Assembly: GCF_048820915.1 (NCBI RefSeq)
Contig: NZ_JBMERR010000015.1
Coordinates: 73,986 to 137,985, forward strand
From: Cribrihabitans_A pelagius
GTDB taxonomy: Bacteria > Pseudomonadota > Alphaproteobacteria > Rhodobacterales > Rhodobacteraceae
Length of the DNA: 64,000 nt
Direction of reading: 5' to 3'
The notes beneath the pieces were generated by a model, which saw nothing but the letters and a program-made list of their open reading frames with translations, searched no databases and was not told the DNA's origin. The translations under genes were made by a program, and so were the position numbers. Numbering within the stretch: the first letter of the stretch is position 1; every line of letters begins with the position of its first letter. Below are positions 7,105 to 14,661 of the stretch, piece after piece.

Positions 7105-8571
7105 GTGAAGACCGCCCGCCCCCTGCGCCCCGCCCTGCGCGGACTGCTGCCGCGGTCCTTGCCAGCCGTGCTTCCGCTGTGGCTCCGCGAAGGGGGCGCC
7201 TGGCGCAATGGGCTGCGCGCAGCAGCACTGGGTATCGCCGCGCTGGCGCTTGCGGGCTGCGCCGCCGTGCCCCGCAGCGCACCGCCCAGCCGCGCCGCGG
7301 CCGCGCCGGTGCCGCTGCCGCCGGTCAAGGTCTTCACGAGGGCGCAGCCGCAGCCGCCGCAGCGCGCCAACGCCGATATCGCCCGCGATTTCCTCGACCT
7401 GCATTTCCAGCTCGAAGGCGGCAGCCCGTTGCCCGTCTTCACCCGCTTCGAGATGCCCATCACCCTGCGCGTCACCGGCCACCCCCTGCCCGGCTTCACC
7501 CGCGACCTCGCCGCGCTTCTGGCCCGGCTGGAGCGCGAGGCCGGCATTCCCATCCGCCGCACCGCCAGCCCCGGGGCCAGCATTACCGTCGAACTGGTGC
7601 CGCGCCGCGAGATCCGCCGCGCCCTGCCCAATGCCGCCTGTTTCGTGGTCCCCAATGCGGCTTCGCTGGCCGAGTACCGCCGCGCCCGCCGCCATCCGCG
7701 CAGCAGCTGGCCGCTCCTGCGCGAGCGCAAGCAGCTTGCCATCTTCCTCCCCAATGATGCCAGCCTCCAGGAGGCGCGCGACTGCCTGCACGAGGAGCTG
7801 GCCCAGGCCATCGGCCCGCTCAACGACCTCTACCGGCTGCCGGATTCCGTCTTCAACGACGACAACATCCACGTGGTGCTCACCGGATTCGACATGCTGG
7901 TGCTGCGCGCCACTTATGCGCCCGAGCTGCACACCGGCATGACGCGGGACCAGGTCGCAGCCCGCCTGCCCGCCATCCTGGCGCGGCTCAACCCCGCCGG
8001 CGAGCGGCGCCAGGCGCAGTTCCTGCCCGAAACCGCCCCAGCCTGGGCCGATGCCTTCGAACGGGCGCTTGGCGCCAAATCCGCCCTGCGCGAGCGCAGC
8101 CGCGCCGCAGTTCAGGCGGCGGCGATTGCCCGCGATCTCGGCTGGCAGGACCACCGCCGCGCCCACAGCCACTTCCTCCTTGGCCGGATGCTGCAGTTCC
8201 AGGACCCCGCGCTTGCCCTGCGCCACTTCCAGAGCGCGCTGGCCTTTCTCGGCACCGGGCCGGAGACCGCGATGCACCGCGCCCGGGTCAGTGTGCCGCT
8301 TGCGGCCTATGCCATCGCCCATGGCGACGGCGCCACTGCGCTTACCCTGCTGGAGCCCGCCGCCCGGCTGGCCGAAGCGCATGAAAACGCGGCCCTCCTC
8401 GCCACTCTCCTCATGCTGAAGGCCGAGGCCCTGGCGCTGGAGGGTGAAGCCGTGGCAGCGCGCAGGGTCAGGCTGGACAGTCTCGGATGGGCGCGCTACG
8501 GGTTTGGCCCGGACTGGGCGGTGGAAGCACGGGTGCGGGAGATCGCCTCCCTGCGGCCGCCGTCCCGATGA
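7105..8571 (+). CDS. DUF2927-type predicted lipoprotein
   Basis: Up to 488 residues. Near residues 38-52 a hydrophobic stretch ends in LALAGC, a lipobox, so the protein is probably lipid-anchored. The middle contains the block PLNDLYRLPDSVFNDDNIH followed by FDMLVLRATYAPELHTGMT, which I recall as DUF2927, a family of unknown function common in Rhodobacterales. The C-terminal third is helical and TPR-like. The GTG at 7105 gives an unusually long signal region; a GTG about 21 codons later would give a normal one, so the start is uncertain. The region just before it repeats the word CCGTGA several times. It sits between the MoxR and VWA genes. Confidence 0.75.
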   Translation: MKTARPLRPALRGLLPRSLPAVLPLWLREGGAWRNGLRAAALGIAALALAGCAAVPRSAPPSRAAAAPVPLPPVKVFTRAQPQPPQRANADIARDFLDLHFQLEGGSPLPVFTRFEMPITLRVTGHPLPGFTRDLAALLARLEREAGIPIRRTASPGASITVELVPRREIRRALPNAACFVVPNAASLAEYRRARRHPRSSWPLLRERKQLAIFLPNDASLQEARDCLHEELAQAIGPLNDLYRLPDSVFNDDNIHVVLTGFDMLVLRATYAPELHTGMTRDQVAARLPAILARLNPAGERRQAQFLPETAPAWADAFERALGAKSALRERSRAAVQAAAIARDLGWQDHRRAHSHFLLGRMLQFQDPALALRHFQSALAFLGTGPETAMHRARVSVPLAAYAIAHGDGATALTLLEPAARLAEAHENAALLATLLMLKAEALALEGEAVAARRVRLDSLGWARYGFGPDWAVEARVREIASLRPPSR

Positions 8572-8617
8572 CAGGACACCGCGCCGCGGCGCGGGCAGGC
8601 AGCGAGGCGGAGACATC

Positions 8618-8785
8618 ATGATTGTTATTGGCGGGGTTCTGCTGGGCGCGCTTCTGGGCGCGGCACAGGCGCGCAGACGCGGCGGCAATACCGCCGACAT
8701 GCTGCAATACGGGGCTGTCTACGCGATGGTTTTTGGTATTCTCGGCCTGCTCGCCACCATCCTGGCGCACCGGTTCCTGGCCTGA
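8618..8785 (+). CDS. Small membrane protein between DUF2927 and VWA genes
   Basis: 55 residues: MIVIGGVLLGALLGAAQARR is a first hydrophobic segment followed by an Arg-rich turn, and the C-terminal part (about residues 30-52) is a second membrane segment. GGAG stands six bases before the ATG. It lies 47 bases after the DUF2927 gene and 65 before the VWA gene, all on the same strand, so it is probably part of that operon. I know no function. Confidence 0.7.
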   Translation: MIVIGGVLLGALLGAAQARRRGGNTADMLQYGAVYAMVFGILGLLATILAHRFLA

Positions 8786-8849
8786 TCCCGGGCCCGATGT
8801 GCCCGCCGGATGCCCCGGCCCGGCAAACCAGACGCAAGCGGAGGCCCCG

Positions 8850-10034
8850 ATGTTCCAGCCCTTCTTCGAGAACCTGCGCAAGGCCGCGGTGCCGGTTTCC
8901 CTGCGCGAATACCTCAGTTTCCTGGAAGCGATGAAGGCCGGGCTTGCCACCTATGACGTGGAAGCTTTCTACTACCTCGCCCGCGCCGCCATGGTGAAGG
9001 ACGAGCGCAACGTCGACAAGTTCGACCGCGCCTTCGCCGCCACCTTCGAAGGGCTGGAGCAGATCCCCGCCGCGGCGGTGATGGAGGCCGTTGACATCCC
9101 CGAGGACTGGCTGCGCAAGATGGCCGAAAAGCACCTCAGCGCGGAGGAAAAGGCCGAGATCGAGGCGCTCGGCGGCTTCGACAAGCTGATGGAGACGCTG
9201 AAGGAGCGGCTGAAGGAACAGCAGGGCCGGCACCAGGGCGGCAACAAGTGGATCGGAACGGCCGGCACCTCGCCGTTTGGCGCCTATGGCTACAACCCCG
9301 AAGGCGTGCGGATCGGGCAGGACAAGAGCCGCCACCAGCGCGCGGTCAAGGTCTGGGACAAGCGCGAGTTCAAGAACCTCGACGGCGATGTCGAGCTCGG
9401 CACCCGCAACATCAAGGTGGCGCTGAAACGCCTGCGCCGCTGGGTGCGCGAGGGCGCGCATGAGGAGCTGGACCTCGACAGCACCATCCGCTCCACCGCC
9501 GAGCACGGCTATCTGGACGTGAAGACCCGGCCCGAACGCCACAACGCAGTGAAGGTGCTGCTGTTTCTCGATGTGGGCGGCTCGATGGATCCGCACATCC
9601 AAGTGGTGGAGGAGCTGTTCTCCGCCGCCCGGGCCGAGTTTAAGCATCTGGAATACTATTACTTCCACAATTGCCTTTACGAAGGCGTCTGGCGCGACAA
9701 CCGCCGCCGCTGGAACGAGAAGATCCCCACCCATGAGGTGCTGCGCACCTACGGGCCGGACTACAAATGCATCTTTGTCGGCGATGCCTCGATGAGCCCC
9801 TACGAGATCGCCTATGCGGGCGGCGCCAACGAGCATTGGAACGAGGAAGCCGGCCAGGTCTGGCTCACCCGCGCGCGGGAGGCCTGGACCTCGAACCTGT
9901 GGATCAACCCGGTGCCGGAAAAATACTGGGACTACACCCATTCCATCGGCATGATCCGCGAGATCTTCGAGGACCGCATGGTGCCGATGACGCTGGACGG
10001 CCTGGAACGCGGCATGAAGGAGCTCACGCGGTAG
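8850..10034 (+). CDS. CoxE-type VWA domain protein
   Basis: A 394-residue protein of the CoxE-like VWA family that partners MoxR ATPases. The N-terminal two-fifths is helical. The region KWIGTAGTSPFGAYGYNPEG precedes the VWA domain, whose metal site reads LLFLDVGGSMDPH near residue 240. The MIDAS is therefore DxGxS instead of the canonical DxSxS, as I recall is usual for this proteobacterial branch. The start follows GGAGG by six bases. Together with the MoxR gene at 6096 it probably forms a chaperone or metal-insertion pair; the client is not in sight. Confidence 0.88.
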   Translation: MFQPFFENLRKAAVPVSLREYLSFLEAMKAGLATYDVEAFYYLARAAMVKDERNVDKFDRAFAATFEGLEQIPAAAVMEAVDIPEDWLRKMAEKHLSAEEKAEIEALGGFDKLMETLKERLKEQQGRHQGGNKWIGTAGTSPFGAYGYNPEGVRIGQDKSRHQRAVKVWDKREFKNLDGDVELGTRNIKVALKRLRRWVREGAHEELDLDSTIRSTAEHGYLDVKTRPERHNAVKVLLFLDVGGSMDPHIQVVEELFSAARAEFKHLEYYYFHNCLYEGVWRDNRRRWNEKIPTHEVLRTYGPDYKCIFVGDASMSPYEIAYAGGANEHWNEEAGQVWLTRAREAWTSNLWINPVPEKYWDYTHSIGMIREIFEDRMVPMTLDGLERGMKELTR

Positions 10035-10165
10035 GGGCGCGGCATTTTTAAACAAAACCGCAGCATATAACCGGACCCGCGCCGCGGACCGGTAAGGCAG
10101 CGTTAAGCGAGCACAAACAATTCTGACCTTCCCCGGATTTTATCCTGATATTGTGGTGAAGGCAG

Positions 10166-11554
10166 ATGTCTCAACTGGCCCATTCCCTTGGCCCCGCTCC
10201 GCGTACGGTGCCGCTTGGAGAGCTAATGGGCGCGCTCAGTCACGCGCTCGACCTTACTGAAGGACAGCCCAAGGGGCATTGCGTGCGCTGCTGCTGGATC
10301 GGCATGCAGGTGGCCGCGGCACTGGAACTGGCGCCGCAGGCGCGCGCGCAGCTCTATTTCACGCTGCTGATGAAGGATCTCGGGTGCAGCTCTAACGCGG
10401 CGCGGATCTGCGAATTGTACCAGACCGACGATCTGGCCTTCAAACGCGAGTTCAAGAAGGTCAATGGCACCCGACAGGGGCTGGATTTTCTGATCCGCAA
10501 CACTGCGGCGGGCACGCCGCCGCTGAACCGGATCAGGACCTTGGGCCAGGTGCTGGCGAACAACCGGGATATTGCCGGCGAGCTGATCCAGACGCGCTGC
10601 GACCGCGGCGCCGCGATCGCACGGCGGATGCGGTTTCCCGAGGAGGTCGCGCAAGGGATTGCCTGCCTGGACGAGCACTGGAACGGCGGCGGGCGGCCGC
10701 TGGGGATCGGCGGGGAGGCGATCCCGCTTTATGCCCGCATTGCGCTGATGGCGCAGATCACCGACATCTTCACCACCGGCATCGGCGCAGAGGCCGCTGC
10801 CGCCGAGCTGGAGCGGCGGGCGGGCAGCTGGTTCGATCCGGAGCTGGTGCCGGTGTTCACCGCGCTGGTCCGCAGCCCCGGTTTTGCCCGCGATCTGGCG
10901 GACCCCGGCCTGGCGGGCGCGGTCTTTGCCAGCGCGGCGGCGCATCAGACCCGTCCCGTGGACGAGGATTTCCTGGATGAGATCAGCGAATCCTTTTCGC
11001 TGGTGATTGACGCCAAAAGCCCGTTCACCCACGGCCATTCGCAGCGGGTGGCCCGGTATACCGGGATGATCTGCGACCAGTTCGGCTATACGCCTGAACG
11101 GCGCCGCTGGATGGTGCGCGGCGCGCTGCTGCATGACATAGGCAAACTGGGAGTTTCCAACATGATCCTCGACAAACCGGGCAAGCTTACGGATGAGGAG
11201 TTTGCCGCAATGAAGCGCCATCCGGTGCTGGGGCACGAGGTACTGAGCAAAATTTCGGTGTTTGGGGAGCTGGCCGACGTCACCGCCGCGCATCATGAGC
11301 GGCTGGACGGGCGCGGCTATCCCCACGGCCTGAACGCGGATCAGCTGACCCTCGACATGCGGATCATCGCGGTGGCCGATATCTTCGATGCGCTGACTGC
11401 CGACCGGCCCTATCGCGATGCGCTGCCGCTGGACAAGACCTATGCGATCATGGATGGGCTGGCAGGGCCCGGGATCGATCCGGACTGCTATGCTGCCTTG
11501 CAGGATGCAATCACATCCAGCGCCTGGCCGTCGGCGGCGAACACACCGCTATAA
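10166..11554 (+). CDS. Tandem HD-GYP domain phosphodiesterase
   Basis: 462 residues. The C-terminal half (about 275-455) is a full HD-GYP domain: GHSQRVARY, LLHDIGKLGVSN, KRHPVLGHEVL, AAHHERLDGRGYPHGL and VADIFDALTADRPYR. HD-GYP enzymes hydrolyse cyclic-di-GMP. The N-terminal half looks like a second, decayed copy: KGHCVRCCWIG, LLMKDLGCS in place of LLHDIGK, and DEHWNGGGRPLGI in place of HHERLDGRGYPHG. No membrane segment or receiver domain is seen, so it is probably cytosolic. Alone in its transcription unit, with 130 bases of leader containing no clear promoter. Confidence 0.88.
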   Translation: MSQLAHSLGPAPRTVPLGELMGALSHALDLTEGQPKGHCVRCCWIGMQVAAALELAPQARAQLYFTLLMKDLGCSSNAARICELYQTDDLAFKREFKKVNGTRQGLDFLIRNTAAGTPPLNRIRTLGQVLANNRDIAGELIQTRCDRGAAIARRMRFPEEVAQGIACLDEHWNGGGRPLGIGGEAIPLYARIALMAQITDIFTTGIGAEAAAAELERRAGSWFDPELVPVFTALVRSPGFARDLADPGLAGAVFASAAAHQTRPVDEDFLDEISESFSLVIDAKSPFTHGHSQRVARYTGMICDQFGYTPERRRWMVRGALLHDIGKLGVSNMILDKPGKLTDEEFAAMKRHPVLGHEVLSKISVFGELADVTAAHHERLDGRGYPHGLNADQLTLDMRIIAVADIFDALTADRPYRDALPLDKTYAIMDGLAGPGIDPDCYAALQDAITSSAWPSAANTPL

Positions 11555-11614
11555 CCGCTGCACATCTTGCGGAAAGAGCTTGAGCCATCAGCCCGCCCGC
11601 CCCATATCTGAAGC

Positions 11615-12301
11615 ATGCTCAAACTGACCCCCATCCTGCTGGCGGTGCTCTATGGACTGGTGATGTACCGGATTTCGGTCTGGCGCACCCAGAGGGAACT
11701 GGACCGGCGGTCGACCGAGCTGGCGGACCCGCGGCTGAAACGGATCACCGACCGGCTGGCCGCGGCGCTGAACCTCGCGCGCATCAAGGTGCATATCTAC
11801 GAGACCGACCCGGTGAACGGGCTGGCCGCGCCGGACGGGCGGATCTTCATCACCCGCGGGTTCTACCGCAAGTACCAGAACGGTGAGGTAAGCGCCGAGG
11901 AAATGGGTTCGGTCATCGCGCATGAGCTGGGCCATGTGGCGCTGGGGCATGCCCGGCGGCGGATCATCGACTTTTCCGGCCAGAATGCGCTGCGGACCGC
12001 GCTGATGATCATCCTTGGCCGGTTCGTGCCCTTCGTCGGGCCCTGGATTGCCGGGGTGCTGACTTCGCTGCTGGCGGCGCGGCTGTCGCGGGCGGATGAG
12101 TATGAGGCCGATGAATATGCCGCGGCGCTCCTGACCAAGGCGGGCATCGGGGTGGGGCCGCAGAAGAGCCTGTTCCGCAAGCTGGAAGAGCTCACCCAGG
12201 CGCGAGCAGGCATGGCGCCCGCCTGGCTAATGAGCCATCCGAAGACCGAAGAGCGCATCGCGGCGCTGGAGCGGCTGGAGGCGAAGTGGGCCAAGGGGTG
12301 A
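11615..12301 (+). CDS. M48-family membrane metalloprotease
   Basis: 228 residues with an N-terminal membrane anchor (about residues 4-19), the zinc motif HELGHVALGH near residue 109, a second hydrophobic segment (about 135-158) and the third zinc ligand in RADEYEADEYAAAL. It resembles HtpX/Ste24-like peptidases but is shorter. It probably degrades misfolded membrane or periplasmic proteins (inference). It lies 60 bases after the HD-GYP gene on the same strand. Confidence 0.85.
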   Translation: MLKLTPILLAVLYGLVMYRISVWRTQRELDRRSTELADPRLKRITDRLAAALNLARIKVHIYETDPVNGLAAPDGRIFITRGFYRKYQNGEVSAEEMGSVIAHELGHVALGHARRRIIDFSGQNALRTALMIILGRFVPFVGPWIAGVLTSLLAARLSRADEYEADEYAAALLTKAGIGVGPQKSLFRKLEELTQARAGMAPAWLMSHPKTEERIAALERLEAKWAKG

Positions 12302-12517
12302 GGCGGGTTCGATGCGCATCAGCGCCAGTGTTGAGGCCGCCGACGGTTCGGTCCGGTGGCTGTATCGCGGCGTGTGTGTTCGGGGCTGAGGCTTGAGGGA
12401 CCAGCCCCTCAAGCCCCCCGGAGTATTGTTTGCAAAGAAGAAGAGACGGCGCGGACCGGATTCGGCGGTCGGCGGTGCAGCCGGGCCGTTTGGGGCGGTC
12501 TGCCCGCGCGGGTGTTC
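12302..12517. other. Convergent intergenic region containing an intergenic element
   Basis: 216 bases between the M48 gene and the PIN gene, which converge. No gene is seen. It contains the hairpin-plus-CCCCGGAGTATT element described next. Confidence 0.6.
12390..12444 (+). repeat. Hairpin + CCCCGGAGTATT + AAAGAAGAA intergenic element, copy 1
   Basis: A perfect 10-bp stem (GGCTTGAGGG / CCCTCAAGCC, 6-base loop) is followed directly by CCCCGGAGTATT, a short spacer and AAAGAAGAAG. A second copy at 42333-42377 keeps both constant words but has a different stem that also pairs. Confidence 0.65.
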
Positions 12518-13069
12518 CTACCCGGACGCAGATGCCAGCGCCTTGGCGAGGCGCGGCAGGCGGGCTTTCTTCAGGAGCGGGCGCAGCTGCCAGCCGCCGC
12601 CTGCGAGCCGGTTGGCCTCGGCCAGGACTTCAGCGCCAAGACCCTCCATGCCGGCCGGATCTTCGAGCCAGAAACTGTAGAGCAACTCGTCAGGGCCGCG
12701 CCGCTCCAGGCCTTCCTCGGCCAGGGTGTGGCGCGGGAAGTCCTTGTTGTTGAGCGTGACGATGGCATCTGCGTGGCCTGCGATGGCGGCGGCGAGCACG
12801 TGGATGTCGGCGCTGTCGGGCAGCCAGAGGCGGGCTTCCAGCCCCGGCGCCGGGGCGGCCTCGGCCTGCGGCCAGGCGGCGCGGGTCAGGGCGATTTCGG
12901 CCTCGGCCTGGGCCATGCCCTGCGGCCCCAGCTTCTGCGCCGCGTGCGCCCATTCGCCGAGAATGCGCGCCGACCACAGCGGCGCAAAATGCCCGCGCCG
13001 GGCCGCGCCCAGGAGCATCTCGCGCATCACCGTGGGGTAGAGCACGCAGGTGTCGAGCAGCAGCTTCAT
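12518..13069 (-). CDS. PIN-domain protein
   Basis: 183 residues. The PIN acidic residues are visible: KLLLDTCVLYPT at the start (first Asp), GEWAHAAQ, then DSADIHVLAAAI and LNNKDFP. PIN domains are metal-dependent ribonucleases, often toxins. There is no antitoxin gene beside it. Instead its start lies six bases after the stop of an rRNA methyltransferase, so the two are probably co-transcribed, arguing for a role in RNA processing rather than a toxin module (inference). Activity is not proven by the sequence. Confidence 0.8.
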   Translation of the reverse strand: MKLLLDTCVLYPTVMREMLLGAARRGHFAPLWSARILGEWAHAAQKLGPQGMAQAEAEIALTRAAWPQAEAAPAPGLEARLWLPDSADIHVLAAAIAGHADAIVTLNNKDFPRHTLAEEGLERRGPDELLYSFWLEDPAGMEGLGAEVLAEANRLAGGGWQLRPLLKKARLPRLAKALASASG

Positions 13070-13075
13070 GGGGCC

Positions 13076-14290
13076 TCAGTCGAGCCGGAAAAAGACGGCC
13101 TTCAGATAGCCGCTTTCGGCAAGCTGCGGCAGCTGCGGGTGGTCGGGGCCGGCATAGCCCGTGTGCAACAGCTGGCCGCGGCGGCCTGCCCTTCCGATAC
13201 CGCGGGCGGAGGCATTGCGGAAACTCGCAAGATCCGCGGCGTGGGAGCAGGAGCAGAGGCCGAGATAGCCGCCCGGTTTCACCAGGGGGGCGGCCAGTTT
13301 CGCCACCCGCTCATACGCGCGCAGACCGGCGTCAAGCGCCTGCTTCGACGGAGCAAAGGCGGGCGGGTCGCAGATCACCACATCGAAGGTCTCGCCCTCC
13401 TCACCCAGGGCTGCGAGCACGTCGAAGGCATCGCCCTGGCGGGCGGTGAATTTGTCCTGATGGCCACCGGCTTTCGCACCGTCGGCGGCGAGCTCCAGCG
13501 CTGCGGCGGAGCCGTCGGCGCAGGTAGCATGGGTGGCACCGGCTGCCAGCATCGCAAGGCCAAAGCCGCCGACATGGGAGAAGACATCCAGCACCTTGGC
13601 GCCGGGCGCGGTCAGCCGGGCGGCAAAGGCGTGGTTTTCGCGCTGGTCGTAGAACAGGCCGGTCTTCTGGCCGCCGGTGAGGTCGGCCATGTAGGTGGCT
13701 CCGTTCATCTGAACCGGCACCGGCGCGGCCGGGGCCTCGCCCAGGAGGGTCTGGCTCACGTCGTCCAGCCCTTCCAGCGACCGGGTGCGGCCGGAGGCAT
13801 TCTTGAGGACCACCTCCGCGCCGGTCACTTCACCCAGCGCCGCGGTCAGCGCGTCGAGATGCGCGTCGGCCCAGGCGGCGTTGGGCTGCACCACGCAAGC
13901 CGCGCCGAAACGGTCGATCACCACGCCGGGCAGCCCGTCGGCCTCGGCGTGGACCAGGCGGTAGAAGGGGGCATCGTAAAGCCGCTCGCGCAGCACCAGC
14001 GCGCGGCTGAGCCGGGCGGCGAACCAGGCCTGATCGATCACCGCCTCCGGGTTGCGGTCGAGCATGCGGGCGATGATCTTGCTTTCGGGGTTCACCGCCA
14101 CCAGGCCCAGCGGGCGCTGCGCCTCGTCCTCGAGCACGGCGAGGCTGCCGGGTGCGAGCTTGCGGGTGCGCCGGTCGGTCACCAGCTCGTTGGCATAGAC
14201 CCAAGGAAAGCCGTGCCGGATGGCGCGGGCGTTCGACTTGGGCTTCATTTTCACGCGGGCGCGCTCGGGCGCGGGGATAGGGGCTGTCAT
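13076..14290 (-). CDS. RlmI-like class I SAM-dependent rRNA methyltransferase
   Basis: 404 residues. The N-terminal part (about 15-90; KSNARAIRHGFPWVYANELV) is a PUA-like RNA-binding domain. The middle has FYDQRENHAF and the SAM-binding VLDVFSHVGGFGLAML. The catalytic region has CDPPAFAPSK and LCSCSH, whose cysteines fit a 5-methylcytosine methyltransferase of the RlmI/YccW group acting on 23S rRNA. The exact target base is inferred from family. The gene directly precedes the PIN gene. Confidence 0.87.
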   Translation of the reverse strand: MTAPIPAPERARVKMKPKSNARAIRHGFPWVYANELVTDRRTRKLAPGSLAVLEDEAQRPLGLVAVNPESKIIARMLDRNPEAVIDQAWFAARLSRALVLRERLYDAPFYRLVHAEADGLPGVVIDRFGAACVVQPNAAWADAHLDALTAALGEVTGAEVVLKNASGRTRSLEGLDDVSQTLLGEAPAAPVPVQMNGATYMADLTGGQKTGLFYDQRENHAFAARLTAPGAKVLDVFSHVGGFGLAMLAAGATHATCADGSAAALELAADGAKAGGHQDKFTARQGDAFDVLAALGEEGETFDVVICDPPAFAPSKQALDAGLRAYERVAKLAAPLVKPGGYLGLCSCSHAADLASFRNASARGIGRAGRRGQLLHTGYAGPDHPQLPQLAESGYLKAVFFRLD

Positions 14291-14391
14291 GGGCTTCTCT
14301 TAGCGGCAAGCCGCGCGCAGGGAAAGAGGCAGCGCCGGCCGGGGGACCCGCGCCGTGGGCTGCTGGGAACGGTCAGGCCGGGGGGCCGGGA

Positions 14392-14661
14392 TCAGCGCGG
14401 GCGGGCGCGCCAGCCGCCGCGGCGGCGGGGGGCGGCCTGCTGCTCCAACCCCTGCTGCAGCACCGCTGTCATCGGGTGCTCCGGGTGGCGGCCGCCGTAG
14501 ATCTCCAGCAGGCTGCGGATATCTGTCAAAGCGTCACGCTCCGCGGCCACCCCCAGCGCCCAGTCGAAGAAGATGCTGCGGCACTGGGCCTCGGTGATCC
14601 CTTCGATCCGGTAGCACTCGAAGATCAGCCCGCGCGGGTCCTGTTCAATCCTGCCCTGCAA
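14392..14661 (-). CDS. Small protein overlapping the end of glnE
   Basis: 89 residues beginning with TTG at 14661 (QGRIEQDPRGLIFECYRIEG). It overlaps the last 17 bases of glnE, and GGAGG six to seven bases upstream supports the TTG start. An ATG at 14712 would extend it further into glnE and seems less likely. The sequence is conserved-looking and helical (ITEAQCRSIFFDWALGV), with an Arg-rich tail. I do not recognise the family. Coupling to glnE translation is likely from the overlap. Confidence 0.7.
   Translation of the reverse strand: MQGRIEQDPRGLIFECYRIEGITEAQCRSIFFDWALGVAAERDALTDIRSLLEIYGGRHPEHPMTAVLQQGLEQQAAPRRRGGWRARPR

Noticed and set aside
12302..12517. CRISPR array
   Set aside because: The intergenic repeats here and elsewhere are dispersed, not regularly spaced with unique spacers, and no cas gene exists in the window.
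12518..13069. Toxin-antitoxin module
   Set aside because: No small antitoxin gene on either side; the PIN gene is coupled to an rRNA methyltransferase.
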